This document shows positions 9,183 to 16,886 of a DNA stretch of 64,000 nt, piece after piece. The first letter of the stretch is position 1. Every line of letters begins with the position of its first letter. Source of the stretch: OMII01 sp947467385. Its GTDB lineage: Bacteria; Bdellovibrionota_C; UBA2361; OMII01. The notes beneath the pieces are model-generated. The model did no database searches. It saw only the letters and a list, made by a program, of their open reading frames with translations, and was not told where the DNA came from. The DNA is taken from the NCBI GenBank assembly GCA_044360075.1, contig JBIKLA010000003.1:62001-126000 (forward strand), written 5' to 3'. The translations under genes were made by a program, and so were the position numbers.

Positions 9183-9677
9183 TTAACTATGAGTTGTGCG
9201 CTCGCCGCCCGCCTCTTGCTCAAACAACGAGAGCTGCTCTTGGATCGTCTTACGGAATTCAAGCGGGGCCGGAATGAAGGAAAGCACCTCCTCGGTTCCG
9301 CCCGTGCCGGTAACTTCGATGTCGCCGTAGTCGAGGATGCGGCCCACGACCGATTGCGACAGGCGGATGGCCTCAACCTTTGCCAATACGATGTCGAGAG
9401 ACCTGCGCCGGATAAATCCAGTTTTTCCAAGCACCCTCTTGGAGGTGATTGCAAACTCGGAAGTCAGGTAGAGCACGAGCCGATCGAGCATGCGATAGGT
9501 TGCGTAGATCAGGAATCCAGCAATCACCATCATGACGAACGGGTAGCCCTGCGCCGCCACGAATGAGCCGGCCATGAGGGACACGCTGCAGGCCGGTATC
9601 AGCAGTACTATCGGGTGCAGCCGACAGCTCAGCACCATCGACTCATCCTCCATTAGGTTGTCTTCTATGTATCCCAT
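9183..9677 (-). CDS. Membrane protein with bacterial PH domain (YdbS/DUF304 type)
   Basis: 164 residues. Two adjacent hydrophobic helices (about 22-65) are followed by a bacterial PH-like domain with the usual signature TSEFAITSKRVLGKTGFIRR and a DYGDIEVTGTGGTEE strand pair. This is the architecture of YdbS/YdbT-like proteins, which are inner-membrane proteins of uncertain role. The gene lies just upstream of dprA on the same strand. Its own start has only a modest GAAG ribosome-binding site. No link to DNA uptake is evident from the sequence. Confidence 0.8.
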   Translation of the reverse strand: MGYIEDNLMEDESMVLSCRLHPIVLLIPACSVSLMAGSFVAAQGYPFVMMVIAGFLIYATYRMLDRLVLYLTSEFAITSKRVLGKTGFIRRRSLDIVLAKVEAIRLSQSVVGRILDYGDIEVTGTGGTEEVLSFIPAPLEFRKTIQEQLSLFEQEAGGERTTHS

Positions 9678-10024
9678 GACTTCTTTATCCGTGAAACATC
9701 TGCAGCCCGCGGCTGCTTCGGATCCTAACGAGCCCGCTCTCGGCTGGCCCCCTGCTCCAACATGCGCACGCCCCTATGGAGAATTGTACCGCTCTTTAAG
9801 AGACTATTAAAGTTAACCTCGGATCAACAAGTTAGAAAGACGCTATTAGTTCTGTCAGGGGCAATTTGCCGTCCCTGGCGACTACGACTCGACCGTGCCG
9901 AGGGCGGAACCGGCAAAAAATCAAACACCCCCTACTTGCATCCAAACTCTATTCACGAAGAGGGCTAAACCTTTTTGGGCGGCAGGCCGATTCTTTCTTG
10001 GTCGGAACAAAGGGGACTAATCGA
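9678..10024. other. Intergenic region, 347 bases, divergent promoters expected
   Basis: Lies between the divergent PH-domain gene and the L7/L12-like membrane-protein gene. I find no convincing small gene and no RNA signature. The right end carries a ribosome-binding site (AAAGGGGA) for the gene at 10025. A-T-rich patches around 9790-9850 are the likeliest promoter area, but no clean -35/-10 pair stands out. Confidence 0.4.
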
Positions 10025-11185
10025 ATGGAAAATTCAGGACGGGAATTCGCGCTTCACTTCCACGGCCTCGACAACGGAGATCCCCAGGTGCGAGAGCAGT
10101 TCAGGTCGATCTGCCTTAACCAGCTGGAGCTCACCGATCAGCAGGCGCTCGATATCCTCACTGCCCGCGCAACGCGAGTTCTGTGCTCAGACATTCCGCC
10201 CGAGACGCTGCAGGACGTGGCGCGCTCGCTTCGGGAGATCGGCGTCCGGGTGGACATCGCCGATCCGGTCGAGGAGGAGGAGCTCTTCATCCCATCGGGA
10301 TCGTTCGCAACGGACCACGAAAGCAATTTTCGGGAGAGCCAACTCTTCGAGCGCCCGATTCACGTTCGCGCCACACGGGAATCGTCATTTGAGGACTACG
10401 CTTCCGGTTACGTCGAGGAATTCTTCGATCACGACAAGCATTTCGGGCTCTTCTCTATCGAGGATTCCCCGGTCCTCCCTGCGGGCCGCGCGCGAAACCG
10501 GCATGCCCTTTTTCTGCGCCGCAGGCGCGCCCTCTCGATCGCGGAGCGCGCTGGGCTGGCTTTCGTCGCTTGCTCACTTGTGACGCTCTTTGTGATCTTC
10601 GTCGAGCAGCCGGAGATCCCGCCCCCGCTGCTTAAGGGGGCGCCTGTGCCAAGCATGGGAGAGCAGCGCTCCGTCGGACCAGAGCTAGCCGCGATGCCTG
10701 CGGCGAATCCCGCCCCAAACTCGACAGCAGAAACCAACGCTCAGATGTTTGAGGGCACTGCGCGCAATGAGAGCGTCTCGCTCGTGCTTAAATGGAACAC
10801 TGTCGGCTCGGCCTCATCGCTCAGGGTAATGGTGGAGGCCGCTCAACGGCAGCCGGCGCCAGCGGGCGCCCCGCAATCTCCGGTGTTTCTCCGTGCAGAG
10901 GGGGACCCAACCTTTCTAGCCGAGCAGGGGGATGGAACGTGGCATGGCGATGCTCCGATCTATCTCTCCGTGGAAAGCCAGGGCCTGCAGCAGCGCTTAA
11001 CGGGACATGCGCGCTTCATCATCAGCCCCGCGAAGGATGGCAAGAGCGCAGTCGCCTCGGTCGTCGTCACTTACCCTCGAGCTGGTGCTGACACGCAGTC
11101 GGCGCAAGCCGGAGTCCTGCCAGAGTTCACCTTTTCGCTCAATGAGAACGTTCAGCTTAAGAGCGTTGCCACGCTCCACGAGTAA
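10025..11185 (+). CDS. Single-pass membrane protein with L7/L12-like N-terminal domain
   Basis: 386 residues of unknown function. The N-terminal 78 residues (FALHFHGL...LTDQQALDIL...PPETLQDVARSLREIGVRVDIAD) follow the beta-alpha-alpha-beta pattern of the ribosomal protein L7/L12 C-terminal domain: an amphipathic helix, a small-residue turn where a bound partner would sit, and a last strand containing RVDI. A linker with acidic stretches follows, then one hydrophobic helix (about 175-196) preceded by arginines, so the N-terminus should be cytoplasmic. The last 180 residues would be periplasmic and end in a beta-rich domain. Start chosen at 10025 for its AAGGGGA site; the frame is open further upstream but without coding character. 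Confidence 0.6.
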   Translation: MENSGREFALHFHGLDNGDPQVREQFRSICLNQLELTDQQALDILTARATRVLCSDIPPETLQDVARSLREIGVRVDIADPVEEEELFIPSGSFATDHESNFRESQLFERPIHVRATRESSFEDYASGYVEEFFDHDKHFGLFSIEDSPVLPAGRARNRHALFLRRRRALSIAERAGLAFVACSLVTLFVIFVEQPEIPPPLLKGAPVPSMGEQRSVGPELAAMPAANPAPNSTAETNAQMFEGTARNESVSLVLKWNTVGSASSLRVMVEAAQRQPAPAGAPQSPVFLRAEGDPTFLAEQGDGTWHGDAPIYLSVESQGLQQRLTGHARFIISPAKDGKSAVASVVVTYPRAGADTQSAQAGVLPEFTFSLNENVQLKSVATLHE

Positions 11186-11235
11186 GACGGTCCACTAGCA
11201 AGACGGGCCAGCAGCAATTCAAGCGATCAGAACTG

Positions 11236-12009
11236 CTAGCGCTTCGAGGGCTTCTTCGCCTTCTTGAGGCCGGCAGCTGGCTTGGCCTTACCCTTAGGGG
11301 ACTGGCTTTTCTTCACAACCGGCCCCTTCTTTAATGCGCCCTTCAAGACCTTCAGAGCCGGAGTCGTTTTTGCCTGCGCGGCTGGAACCCTCACCGGCTT
11401 GCTGGCCGCCTTGGCCTGCGGGAGCTTAGCTTCTTTGCCAACCTTGACCGGTGCCTTCGCCGCTGCTGTCGGCGCGGAGATCTTCTTGCCCTTGGGCATG
11501 CTGCTCGCTCCCTTAGCTGGGACGGAAGCGCCCCTCTCTGCCCGTAAAGGCGCCTTTAGCTTTGCTCGCGCCTCCTTGGGGTTGGCGGCCTTGGCCGGAG
11601 CCTTTTGCTGCGGCGACACCTGAACCTCAGAAGCGGAAAACGGCTCAACTGGAGTGCCCTTAATAGACATCCCGTTCTGGCGCAGGATTGGTCGGGGCTT
11701 GGGGCCCTTCATGCGATACTTGGATGCGAGCGTGGTCGGAGGGGCAACCGGGCTGGGGACCACGGGTGCGGGCCGCTCGGCCGGCTTGGCGGCTTCCGGG
11801 ACCGGTGCGGCTGTCCCATCCTTGCCTGCCTCGGTGAGGGTGATGCGGGAGTTATCAAGCCGCGCCATGACCTCGGGAATCTCCTCAGGAGAGGAGAGCC
11901 AGGTCTGGCCGTTTAGGCTGTAGAGGGTCACAAACTGGCCGTTCACCATAACCTTCTTCGTTAAATACTCCTGCTTCGGAGCGGAAACCTGTTGTTCTGT
12001 CGATGCCAT
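11236..12009 (-). CDS. Lysine/alanine/proline-rich basic protein, histone H1-like tail
   Basis: 257 residues. A short ordered N-terminal part (about 1-60; KKVMVNGQFVTLYSLNGQTW) is followed by a long low-complexity tail, very rich in Lys, Ala and Pro, with repeated AAKAP, KPVRVP and KGKAKP-type units to the end. Such tails are typical of histone H1-like bacterial nucleoid proteins (AlgP, HctB, Hc1) that bind DNA or polyanions. The N-terminal segment is not one I recognise. The start has an AGGA ribosome-binding site seven bases upstream. DNA or polyphosphate binding is inferred from composition only; a ribosome- or RNA-associated role is equally possible. Confidence 0.6.
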   Translation of the reverse strand: MASTEQQVSAPKQEYLTKKVMVNGQFVTLYSLNGQTWLSSPEEIPEVMARLDNSRITLTEAGKDGTAAPVPEAAKPAERPAPVVPSPVAPPTTLASKYRMKGPKPRPILRQNGMSIKGTPVEPFSASEVQVSPQQKAPAKAANPKEARAKLKAPLRAERGASVPAKGASSMPKGKKISAPTAAAKAPVKVGKEAKLPQAKAASKPVRVPAAQAKTTPALKVLKGALKKGPVVKKSQSPKGKAKPAAGLKKAKKPSKR

Positions 12010-12125
12010 AGACGTCCTACCTTTAAAACAGCAGCTCTATCCTCGTGCTTCCAGCAAGTTAGGGCATGACGCCGGACTTGGGGCTAGGAGGCTCGAAAGT
12101 AAGATGATGCAGGGCTGGGTTTGCG

Positions 12126-13367
12126 ATGCACCCCCTTCGTACTTTTCACTTGTTTTTTTCGAGAACTACCCCTATGCGCCGCCACCTCCTCCACCACCCC
12201 TCCCAGCCCAAAACTGAAGTTCCGGTAACAACACGCCGACACGGGGTCGATTGGCCCGTTCACGTGACCGAGCTGCACGTCCACCTCGGCGGCGCGGTTC
12301 CGCCACACCGGCTGTGGGAGATGGCGCTCGACCGCGGCATACGCGGAGTGAGCTGCGGATACGAGGACTTCATCAGCGCCCTCACCATCCGCGAGGGATC
12401 GCGGTGCGAACTGGACTCATACCTCGGCCTGTACGAAACGATCGAGCTTATTCAATCCGGTCCGGCAGCCGTTCGCGAGAGTATTATCGCCGCAGTTCAC
12501 CGCGCATACCGCAGCGGCGGAGCAGTGTCTTCGGACGGCACAACCCCGGCAGAAAACCTCTTCTCGGTTCGCCGGATCGAGCTGCGCTGGAATCCACTCA
12601 AGAGGACAGGCGCCGCATTCCTTCATGGAAGCCACGCCGGGCTGTACGACCTGGACAAGGTAATTAAGGCCGGCATCAACGCCATCGAGGAGATCGAGCT
12701 CGGCTTCGGGCAGGCTATGCAGGTTGGCCAGATATTCTGCTTCGGTCGCGAGCTGACCTTTGAGGCTAACCTGGCGCTGGCCCGAAAGGCTCGGCTGTGG
12801 CGCGAGCGATCGCAATCGATTATCGGCATCGACCTGGCCGGCAACGAGTCGGTTAACCCCCTCTCCTGCCCGCGCAAACGCGAGGAGATGAAGATCGTGT
12901 TCGACGAGGCCGGCCCGGGGCTTGGCCGAACAGTGCACGCCGGCGAGACGCGGCATGTCGATATCGGAACTTTCGTCGCCACCATCGAGGCGCTCAGCCC
13001 ATCCCGTGTCGGACAGCCAATAGCCGCGATTCGGGCGCTGTGGGAGAAGAAGGATGACCGGGGGGTCAGGATCATGAAAGAGCGTGGGCTCGTCTGCGAA
13101 CTCTCGGTCACTTCCAACCTTACAACGGGCGTTGTGAGCGACATCCTTGAGTATGGCCGCATTCTCAACACCCTCGATGACCACGGCATCCCCTACACCT
13201 TCTCTCCAGACGCCCCTGCGCTTCAGGGGAAAACCCTTGCTGAGGAGCTCCTTATGCTTCTCAACGCAGGCGCCGCCACACCCGGCCAAATAGAGCGATC
13301 CCTTCAGGTGGCTCAGAATTCGAGCTTCCTGCCCCTGCCCCCCCCCATAAGTAAATTCTCCAACTGA
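12126..13367 (+). CDS. Adenosine deaminase-family metal-dependent hydrolase, altered active site
   Basis: 413 residues with the TIM-barrel adenosine-deaminase layout. The metal-binding TELHVHLGG lies near residue 50, followed later by HAGET, then RVGQP, TSNLTTG and SPDAPAL. In true adenosine deaminases the fourth block reads RVGHG, and its His helps activate the water; here that residue is Gln (Q297). The other ligands (HVH, HAGE, the last Asp) appear kept. The protein may therefore act on a different nucleoside or derivative, or be impaired. A run of nine C near the 3' end (about 13336) lies in the last few codons. The start is uncertain: an ATG at 12174 is also possible and neither has a strong ribosome-binding site. 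Confidence 0.75.
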   Translation: MHPLRTFHLFFSRTTPMRRHLLHHPSQPKTEVPVTTRRHGVDWPVHVTELHVHLGGAVPPHRLWEMALDRGIRGVSCGYEDFISALTIREGSRCELDSYLGLYETIELIQSGPAAVRESIIAAVHRAYRSGGAVSSDGTTPAENLFSVRRIELRWNPLKRTGAAFLHGSHAGLYDLDKVIKAGINAIEEIELGFGQAMQVGQIFCFGRELTFEANLALARKARLWRERSQSIIGIDLAGNESVNPLSCPRKREEMKIVFDEAGPGLGRTVHAGETRHVDIGTFVATIEALSPSRVGQPIAAIRALWEKKDDRGVRIMKERGLVCELSVTSNLTTGVVSDILEYGRILNTLDDHGIPYTFSPDAPALQGKTLAEELLMLLNAGAATPGQIERSLQVAQNSSFLPLPPPISKFSN

Positions 13368-13545
13368 GCCGCCAAAGAAGCCCAGAAACCGCCTGTTTTC
13401 GACAGATCTCTAAGGCTTGTACAAGGCCTCTGCTGTGTCATATCCTAGCGCGGAATGCTGCGGTCCGGCCCTGGTAGGTCGCTGAAATCGCCGCATTTCT
13501 TTGGCGGCCGGTCCCGGTCCCTTCTTTTAGAGGTGCAAAATATCA

Positions 13546-15039
13546 ATGGGTTTCGAAACTGTTTTGTCAAAGCTCTGGACGAGCCAGGCTCCGCTTGATC
13601 AAGAGGCGCTGGCGCGCCGCCACACGAAGGTTGTTGCAACGCTCGGACCATCTTCCCGCGACCCGGAGAAGATACGCGAGCTGATCAAGGCGGGCGTTAA
13701 CGTGTTCCGCCTCAACTTCTCGCACGGAAGCCACGAGGAGCACCTGACGAACATTAACAACATCCGGAAGGTGTCGACCGAGATGGGTGCCTGGATCGCT
13801 GTGCTGCAGGACCTCTCGGGGCCAAAGATTCGCATTTCAAATGTCGAGGGGGACTTTTGCCCGATCACGGACGGGCAGATGATCGAGCTTCGCTACGCTG
13901 ATGGGTCTCTCTCGAATGCGAAGAAGATCTTCGTTGAGACCGTTAATCCAATTACGTCTCTCAAGCCCGGGCACCAGGTGCTGCTGGCTGACGGGCTTCT
14001 TGAGCTCTCGGCAGAGGAGGTAAAGGGCGACCATGTGGCGTGCCGCGTTGTGAAGGGGGGGCGCATCAGGTCGCGCGTGGGAATCGCGTTCCCAGACAGC
14101 GACGTCGACCTTCCGGCCACGACCAAGAAGGATATTACTGACCTTGATTGGGGCATCAAGCACGGCGTCGACTATGTCGCCATATCGTTTGTGCGCTCAG
14201 CAGAGGACATCCTGAAGCTGCGCGCGATTATCAACGACAAGGGCTCTTCGGCCGCTATCATCGCGAAGATCGAGCGCCGCACCGCGCTGGAAAATCTCGA
14301 GGAGATCGTGGAGGCTTCAGATGGACTCATGGTTGCTCGCGGCGACCTCGGTCTTGAGGTCGCCCTTGAGCAGCTCCCGATGCTCCAACGCCGGCTCATC
14401 GAAGAGGCAAACTTCCGCGGCATCCCGGTCATCGTGGCGACGCAGATGATGCACTCGATGATAACTGCTGTGCGCCCGACGCGCGCGGAGGTGTCGGATA
14501 TTGCTGCCGCGGTGATGAGCGGCGCCGACGCTGTAATGCTTTCGGACGAGACCGCTATCGGAGAGCACCCGGTTGCATGTGTCAATTACATCAGCCGGAT
14601 CGCTGTCGCGGCCGAGCAGACCTTCGCCTTTGAGGAATATAAGCTCAGGCTGCGCAACTCCGACACCTACACCGTGCCGGATGCCATCGCGTACGCAGCC
14701 TGCGCCGCAGCAATCAAGACTTCTGCGCGCGCGATTATCGCGTGCACAGAGACCGGCACGTCGGCGCGGCTTGTTGCGAAGTACCGTCCGCAGCAACCGC
14801 TGTATGGGCTGTCGCGCAAGGAGAGCGCGCTGCGCAAGATGGCGCTCTACTGGGGCGTCCACCCGATCTCGTTTGCGTCGGGCGAGACGCACCTCGACGA
14901 AATCGACACCGCTCTCAAGGCGGTTCAGGATCGCGAAGGGCTACCGAACAACACCCGCGCCGTGGTCACCGGGGGCAGACTGACAAAGACCCCAGGCTCG
15001 ACATCGGTGCTCGAGGTCCGGGAGATGAACTTTAGGTAG
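13546..15039 (+). CDS. pyk: Pyruvate kinase
   Basis: 497 residues. Converts phosphoenolpyruvate and ADP to pyruvate and ATP, the last step of glycolysis. The full three-domain enzyme is present: VVATLGPSSRDPEKIRELI and NVFRLNFSHGSHEEH at the N-terminus, the small B domain, the catalytic IAKIERRTALENLEEI and MVARGDLGLEVALEQLP, and a C-terminal regulatory domain. The start ATG is preceded by AGAGGTG. The coiled-coil MerR-like gene follows after seven bases and is probably in the same operon. The window also holds fbp, so both glycolytic and gluconeogenic control points are represented. Confidence 0.95.
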   Translation: MGFETVLSKLWTSQAPLDQEALARRHTKVVATLGPSSRDPEKIRELIKAGVNVFRLNFSHGSHEEHLTNINNIRKVSTEMGAWIAVLQDLSGPKIRISNVEGDFCPITDGQMIELRYADGSLSNAKKIFVETVNPITSLKPGHQVLLADGLLELSAEEVKGDHVACRVVKGGRIRSRVGIAFPDSDVDLPATTKKDITDLDWGIKHGVDYVAISFVRSAEDILKLRAIINDKGSSAAIIAKIERRTALENLEEIVEASDGLMVARGDLGLEVALEQLPMLQRRLIEEANFRGIPVIVATQMMHSMITAVRPTRAEVSDIAAAVMSGADAVMLSDETAIGEHPVACVNYISRIAVAAEQTFAFEEYKLRLRNSDTYTVPDAIAYAACAAAIKTSARAIIACTETGTSARLVAKYRPQQPLYGLSRKESALRKMALYWGVHPISFASGETHLDEIDTALKAVQDREGLPNNTRAVVTGGRLTKTPGSTSVLEVREMNFR

Positions 15040-15046
15040 GAGCTGT

Positions 15047-15718
15047 ATGGCAACCAACGAGCGGATCACGGAAGCAGAAGCCGTTGCAACGGCCGGCGTG
15101 TCGGCGCGGACCCTGCAGCGCTTCCAGGAGTCGGGCTATCTTGAGGTAGCCAACTCGCCGGAAGGGACTAAGAGCTATCTGCGCTCCCAGATTATTGAGA
15201 TATTTGGCGCCGCGGATGCGCTTTCGGCCCCCGCGCAGGGTGCCGAGGAAACGCAGTGCTCGTTCGCCTCGCAGGCCGATGAGGATGAGCCGCCCGCGTG
15301 CTTCGGAATTCCCCCCGAGTTCACAAGAACCCCAAGCACAGAGCATTCCCCGCTTGACGAGCAAGGCTCCTCGCCTGACCTCCATGAAATCCAGAGGCTT
15401 CGAAACCTCGTGGCGCTTCAGGAGCGGATCCTTGACATGAAGGAGGCAGAGGTGACGGACCTGCGCTCGCAGCGAGACTGGCTCAAGAGCCGCATCGAGC
15501 GGCTTGAGGAGAAGGCTGAGCGCGACCAGATACTGCTACTTTCAGAGACTCAGACGATCCGGAAGCTTGTTTCGCTGAATGAGGGACGCCGCTCGGCTTT
15601 TCACAACATCCTTGAGTGGCTCGGGATCGCCAAGCAGCCCGAGGTTCGGGCGCTCTCTGCTCCAGATCGGTACTCGAACTCAGACACGGTTGAGCTAAAA
15701 GGCGCTGCGAACGGCTAA
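15047..15718 (+). CDS. MerR-like helix-turn-helix protein with coiled coil
   Basis: 223 residues. The first 50 residues form a MerR-type winged-helix reading head (ITEAEAVATAGVSARTLQRF followed by ESGYLEV). After an acidic, poorly conserved linker, residues about 115-180 are a strongly heptad-like coiled coil rich in Arg, Glu and Leu. There is no recognisable ligand domain. It follows pyk by seven bases with an AGGAG ribosome-binding site, so it is probably co-transcribed. It may be a regulator of that operon or a structural DNA-binding protein. The stop overlaps the stop of the convergent OmpA-domain gene by four bases (CTAA). Confidence 0.65.
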   Translation: MATNERITEAEAVATAGVSARTLQRFQESGYLEVANSPEGTKSYLRSQIIEIFGAADALSAPAQGAEETQCSFASQADEDEPPACFGIPPEFTRTPSTEHSPLDEQGSSPDLHEIQRLRNLVALQERILDMKEAEVTDLRSQRDWLKSRIERLEEKAERDQILLLSETQTIRKLVSLNEGRRSAFHNILEWLGIAKQPEVRALSAPDRYSNSDTVELKGAANG

Positions 15719-16479
15719 TCGCGCATTAGGGGGCTGCCCTGCCCTTGCAGGCGAGCTGCGACGCGCCGGTTAGCTGCGTAGGCCCACTCCTCCTTCTCTG
15801 CGAAAAGGGGGCGGCTCTCGCCGAAGCTCACCGTCGTCATTGAATCCGCAGGCACCCCTTGCCGGGCCAGCTCAGCCTTGACAGCTTTCGCGCGATCCAT
15901 GCCGAGCTTCTCGTTGTATGCCTCGGACCCGCGACTGTCAGTGTTGCCCTCAAGGACGACCTGCACTCCCCCATCCTTCTTAATGAGCTCAGCCACCTCG
16001 TGCGCCCTGGCCTTGCCCAGCTTATTGAGAGCGCGCTTGTCGAAGTCGAAGTTCACGTCTGGAAAATACACAACGCGCTCATCCTCAGGCTCATAAGCCG
16101 TGGGCTGGTTATAGTCAAAGGGCTTAACTGTGTGGCAATCAGGAACTGAGTCGTCACCCTTGAAGCACGAGGGGGTTCTGAAGTCGAAGGGCTCGCGGTA
16201 GCCCATGATGCTCTTTGTCTCTGGGGTGGAGCCGGCAAAGTAGCTGAGCGGGCGAAAGATCAACTCTCGCAACACCCAACCAACGGGGTGCACGACGTAC
16301 GCAAGCACTCTCAGCGGATGCGACTCGGACTCGCGATATCGAGGAGATGTGTAGTAGTCGCCCATAACGCTATCATCAGACTCCGGCAGCCTGTCCTGTC
16401 CCAGAGCGGGCACAGCACCAGCAACGACGGCAGCAAGCATAATCGAGATGGTTGTGGCAGAAAATTTTACGGTTCGCAT
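15715..16479 (-). CDS. OmpA-domain outer-membrane-associated protein
   Basis: 254 residues with a cleavable signal peptide (about 1-27, ending ALGQ) and a C-terminal OmpA/MotB peptidoglycan-binding domain. Core motifs are VNFDFDKRAL, LEGNTDSRGSEAYN, LGMDRAKAVKAEL and the final NRRVAARL. The middle part (about 30-130) has no recognised domain but has two Cys (S-C-F-K and D-C-H) that could form a disulfide. There is no lipobox, so it is a soluble or peripherally bound periplasmic protein rather than a Pal orthologue; a separate Pal is encoded at 32646. Start supported by a TTGAGG site upstream. Confidence 0.85.
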   Translation of the reverse strand: MRTVKFSATTISIMLAAVVAGAVPALGQDRLPESDDSVMGDYYTSPRYRESESHPLRVLAYVVHPVGWVLRELIFRPLSYFAGSTPETKSIMGYREPFDFRTPSCFKGDDSVPDCHTVKPFDYNQPTAYEPEDERVVYFPDVNFDFDKRALNKLGKARAHEVAELIKKDGGVQVVLEGNTDSRGSEAYNEKLGMDRAKAVKAELARQGVPADSMTTVSFGESRPLFAEKEEWAYAANRRVAARLQGQGSPLMRD

Positions 16480-16886
16480 GAGAGCCTCAAGCTTCTTGTC
16501 GTTCGCACTGCATTCGGAGGGGCTGGAACTGCGTCACAACATATGCCGCCGGTGTGGGCAGTCACGTGAGTCTAGGATGCGAACTTCCTGGCAGCGATCC
16601 GACTATTCGCCCGCCAAGTCACCCCAGGCACACCTGCGCCTCTTGCCAGTACGGTCGGCTGAGCTCCCCCCAACCTTAAATCAATATTTCCCTAACCTGG
16701 CGACGTAACAGGCGGAAGCTGGCGGCGGCTGCGATACCGCATCCCCCGCCCTTCAAAATCACTGCCTCGGTTCGAGCCGAAACGTCAAGTGATTCTGGGG
16801 TTTTGACGTTATCCCCTATAGGGGGCTCGGGGATGCGCGAATCGGCCTTCCCTCTCCCAGCCTAAATAAAACGGGGGTATGTAGGC
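16480..16886. other. Intergenic region, 407 bases, with inverted repeats upstream of the hybrid kinase
   Basis: Separates the divergent OmpA-domain gene and hybrid-kinase gene, so it should hold promoters in both directions. No small gene or RNA gene is convincing here. The right part carries a nested pair of inverted repeats described separately (16781-16824). The rest shows no clear structure. Confidence 0.4.
16781..16824. promoter_or_regulatory. Inverted repeats upstream of the hybrid kinase, possible operator
   Basis: Two symmetric elements lie next to each other. AACGTCAA at 16781-16788 is repeated inverted as TTGACGTT at 16803-16810, and the perfect palindrome CCCCTATAGGGG sits at 16813-16824. 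The G-tract/AT-centre palindrome looks like operators of the CsoR/CstR repressor family, but no csoR-type gene is in the window. They lie 63 bases or more ahead of the kinase start. Binding by any protein is inference. Confidence 0.35.

Noticed and set aside
9866..10024. In-frame upstream extension of the L7/L12-like gene.
   Set aside because: No ribosome-binding site and composition unlike coding DNA; the ATG at 10025 has a clear AAGGGGA site.
13330..13345. Run of nine C near the end of the adenosine-deaminase-like gene, possible sequencing frameshift.
   Set aside because: The frame ends within a dozen codons and the protein already has full family length, so no missing domain is implied.
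16765..16780. GGTTCGAGCC, looking like a tRNA T-loop.
   Set aside because: The flanks form only a 4-bp hairpin and no acceptor, D or anticodon arm can be drawn around it.
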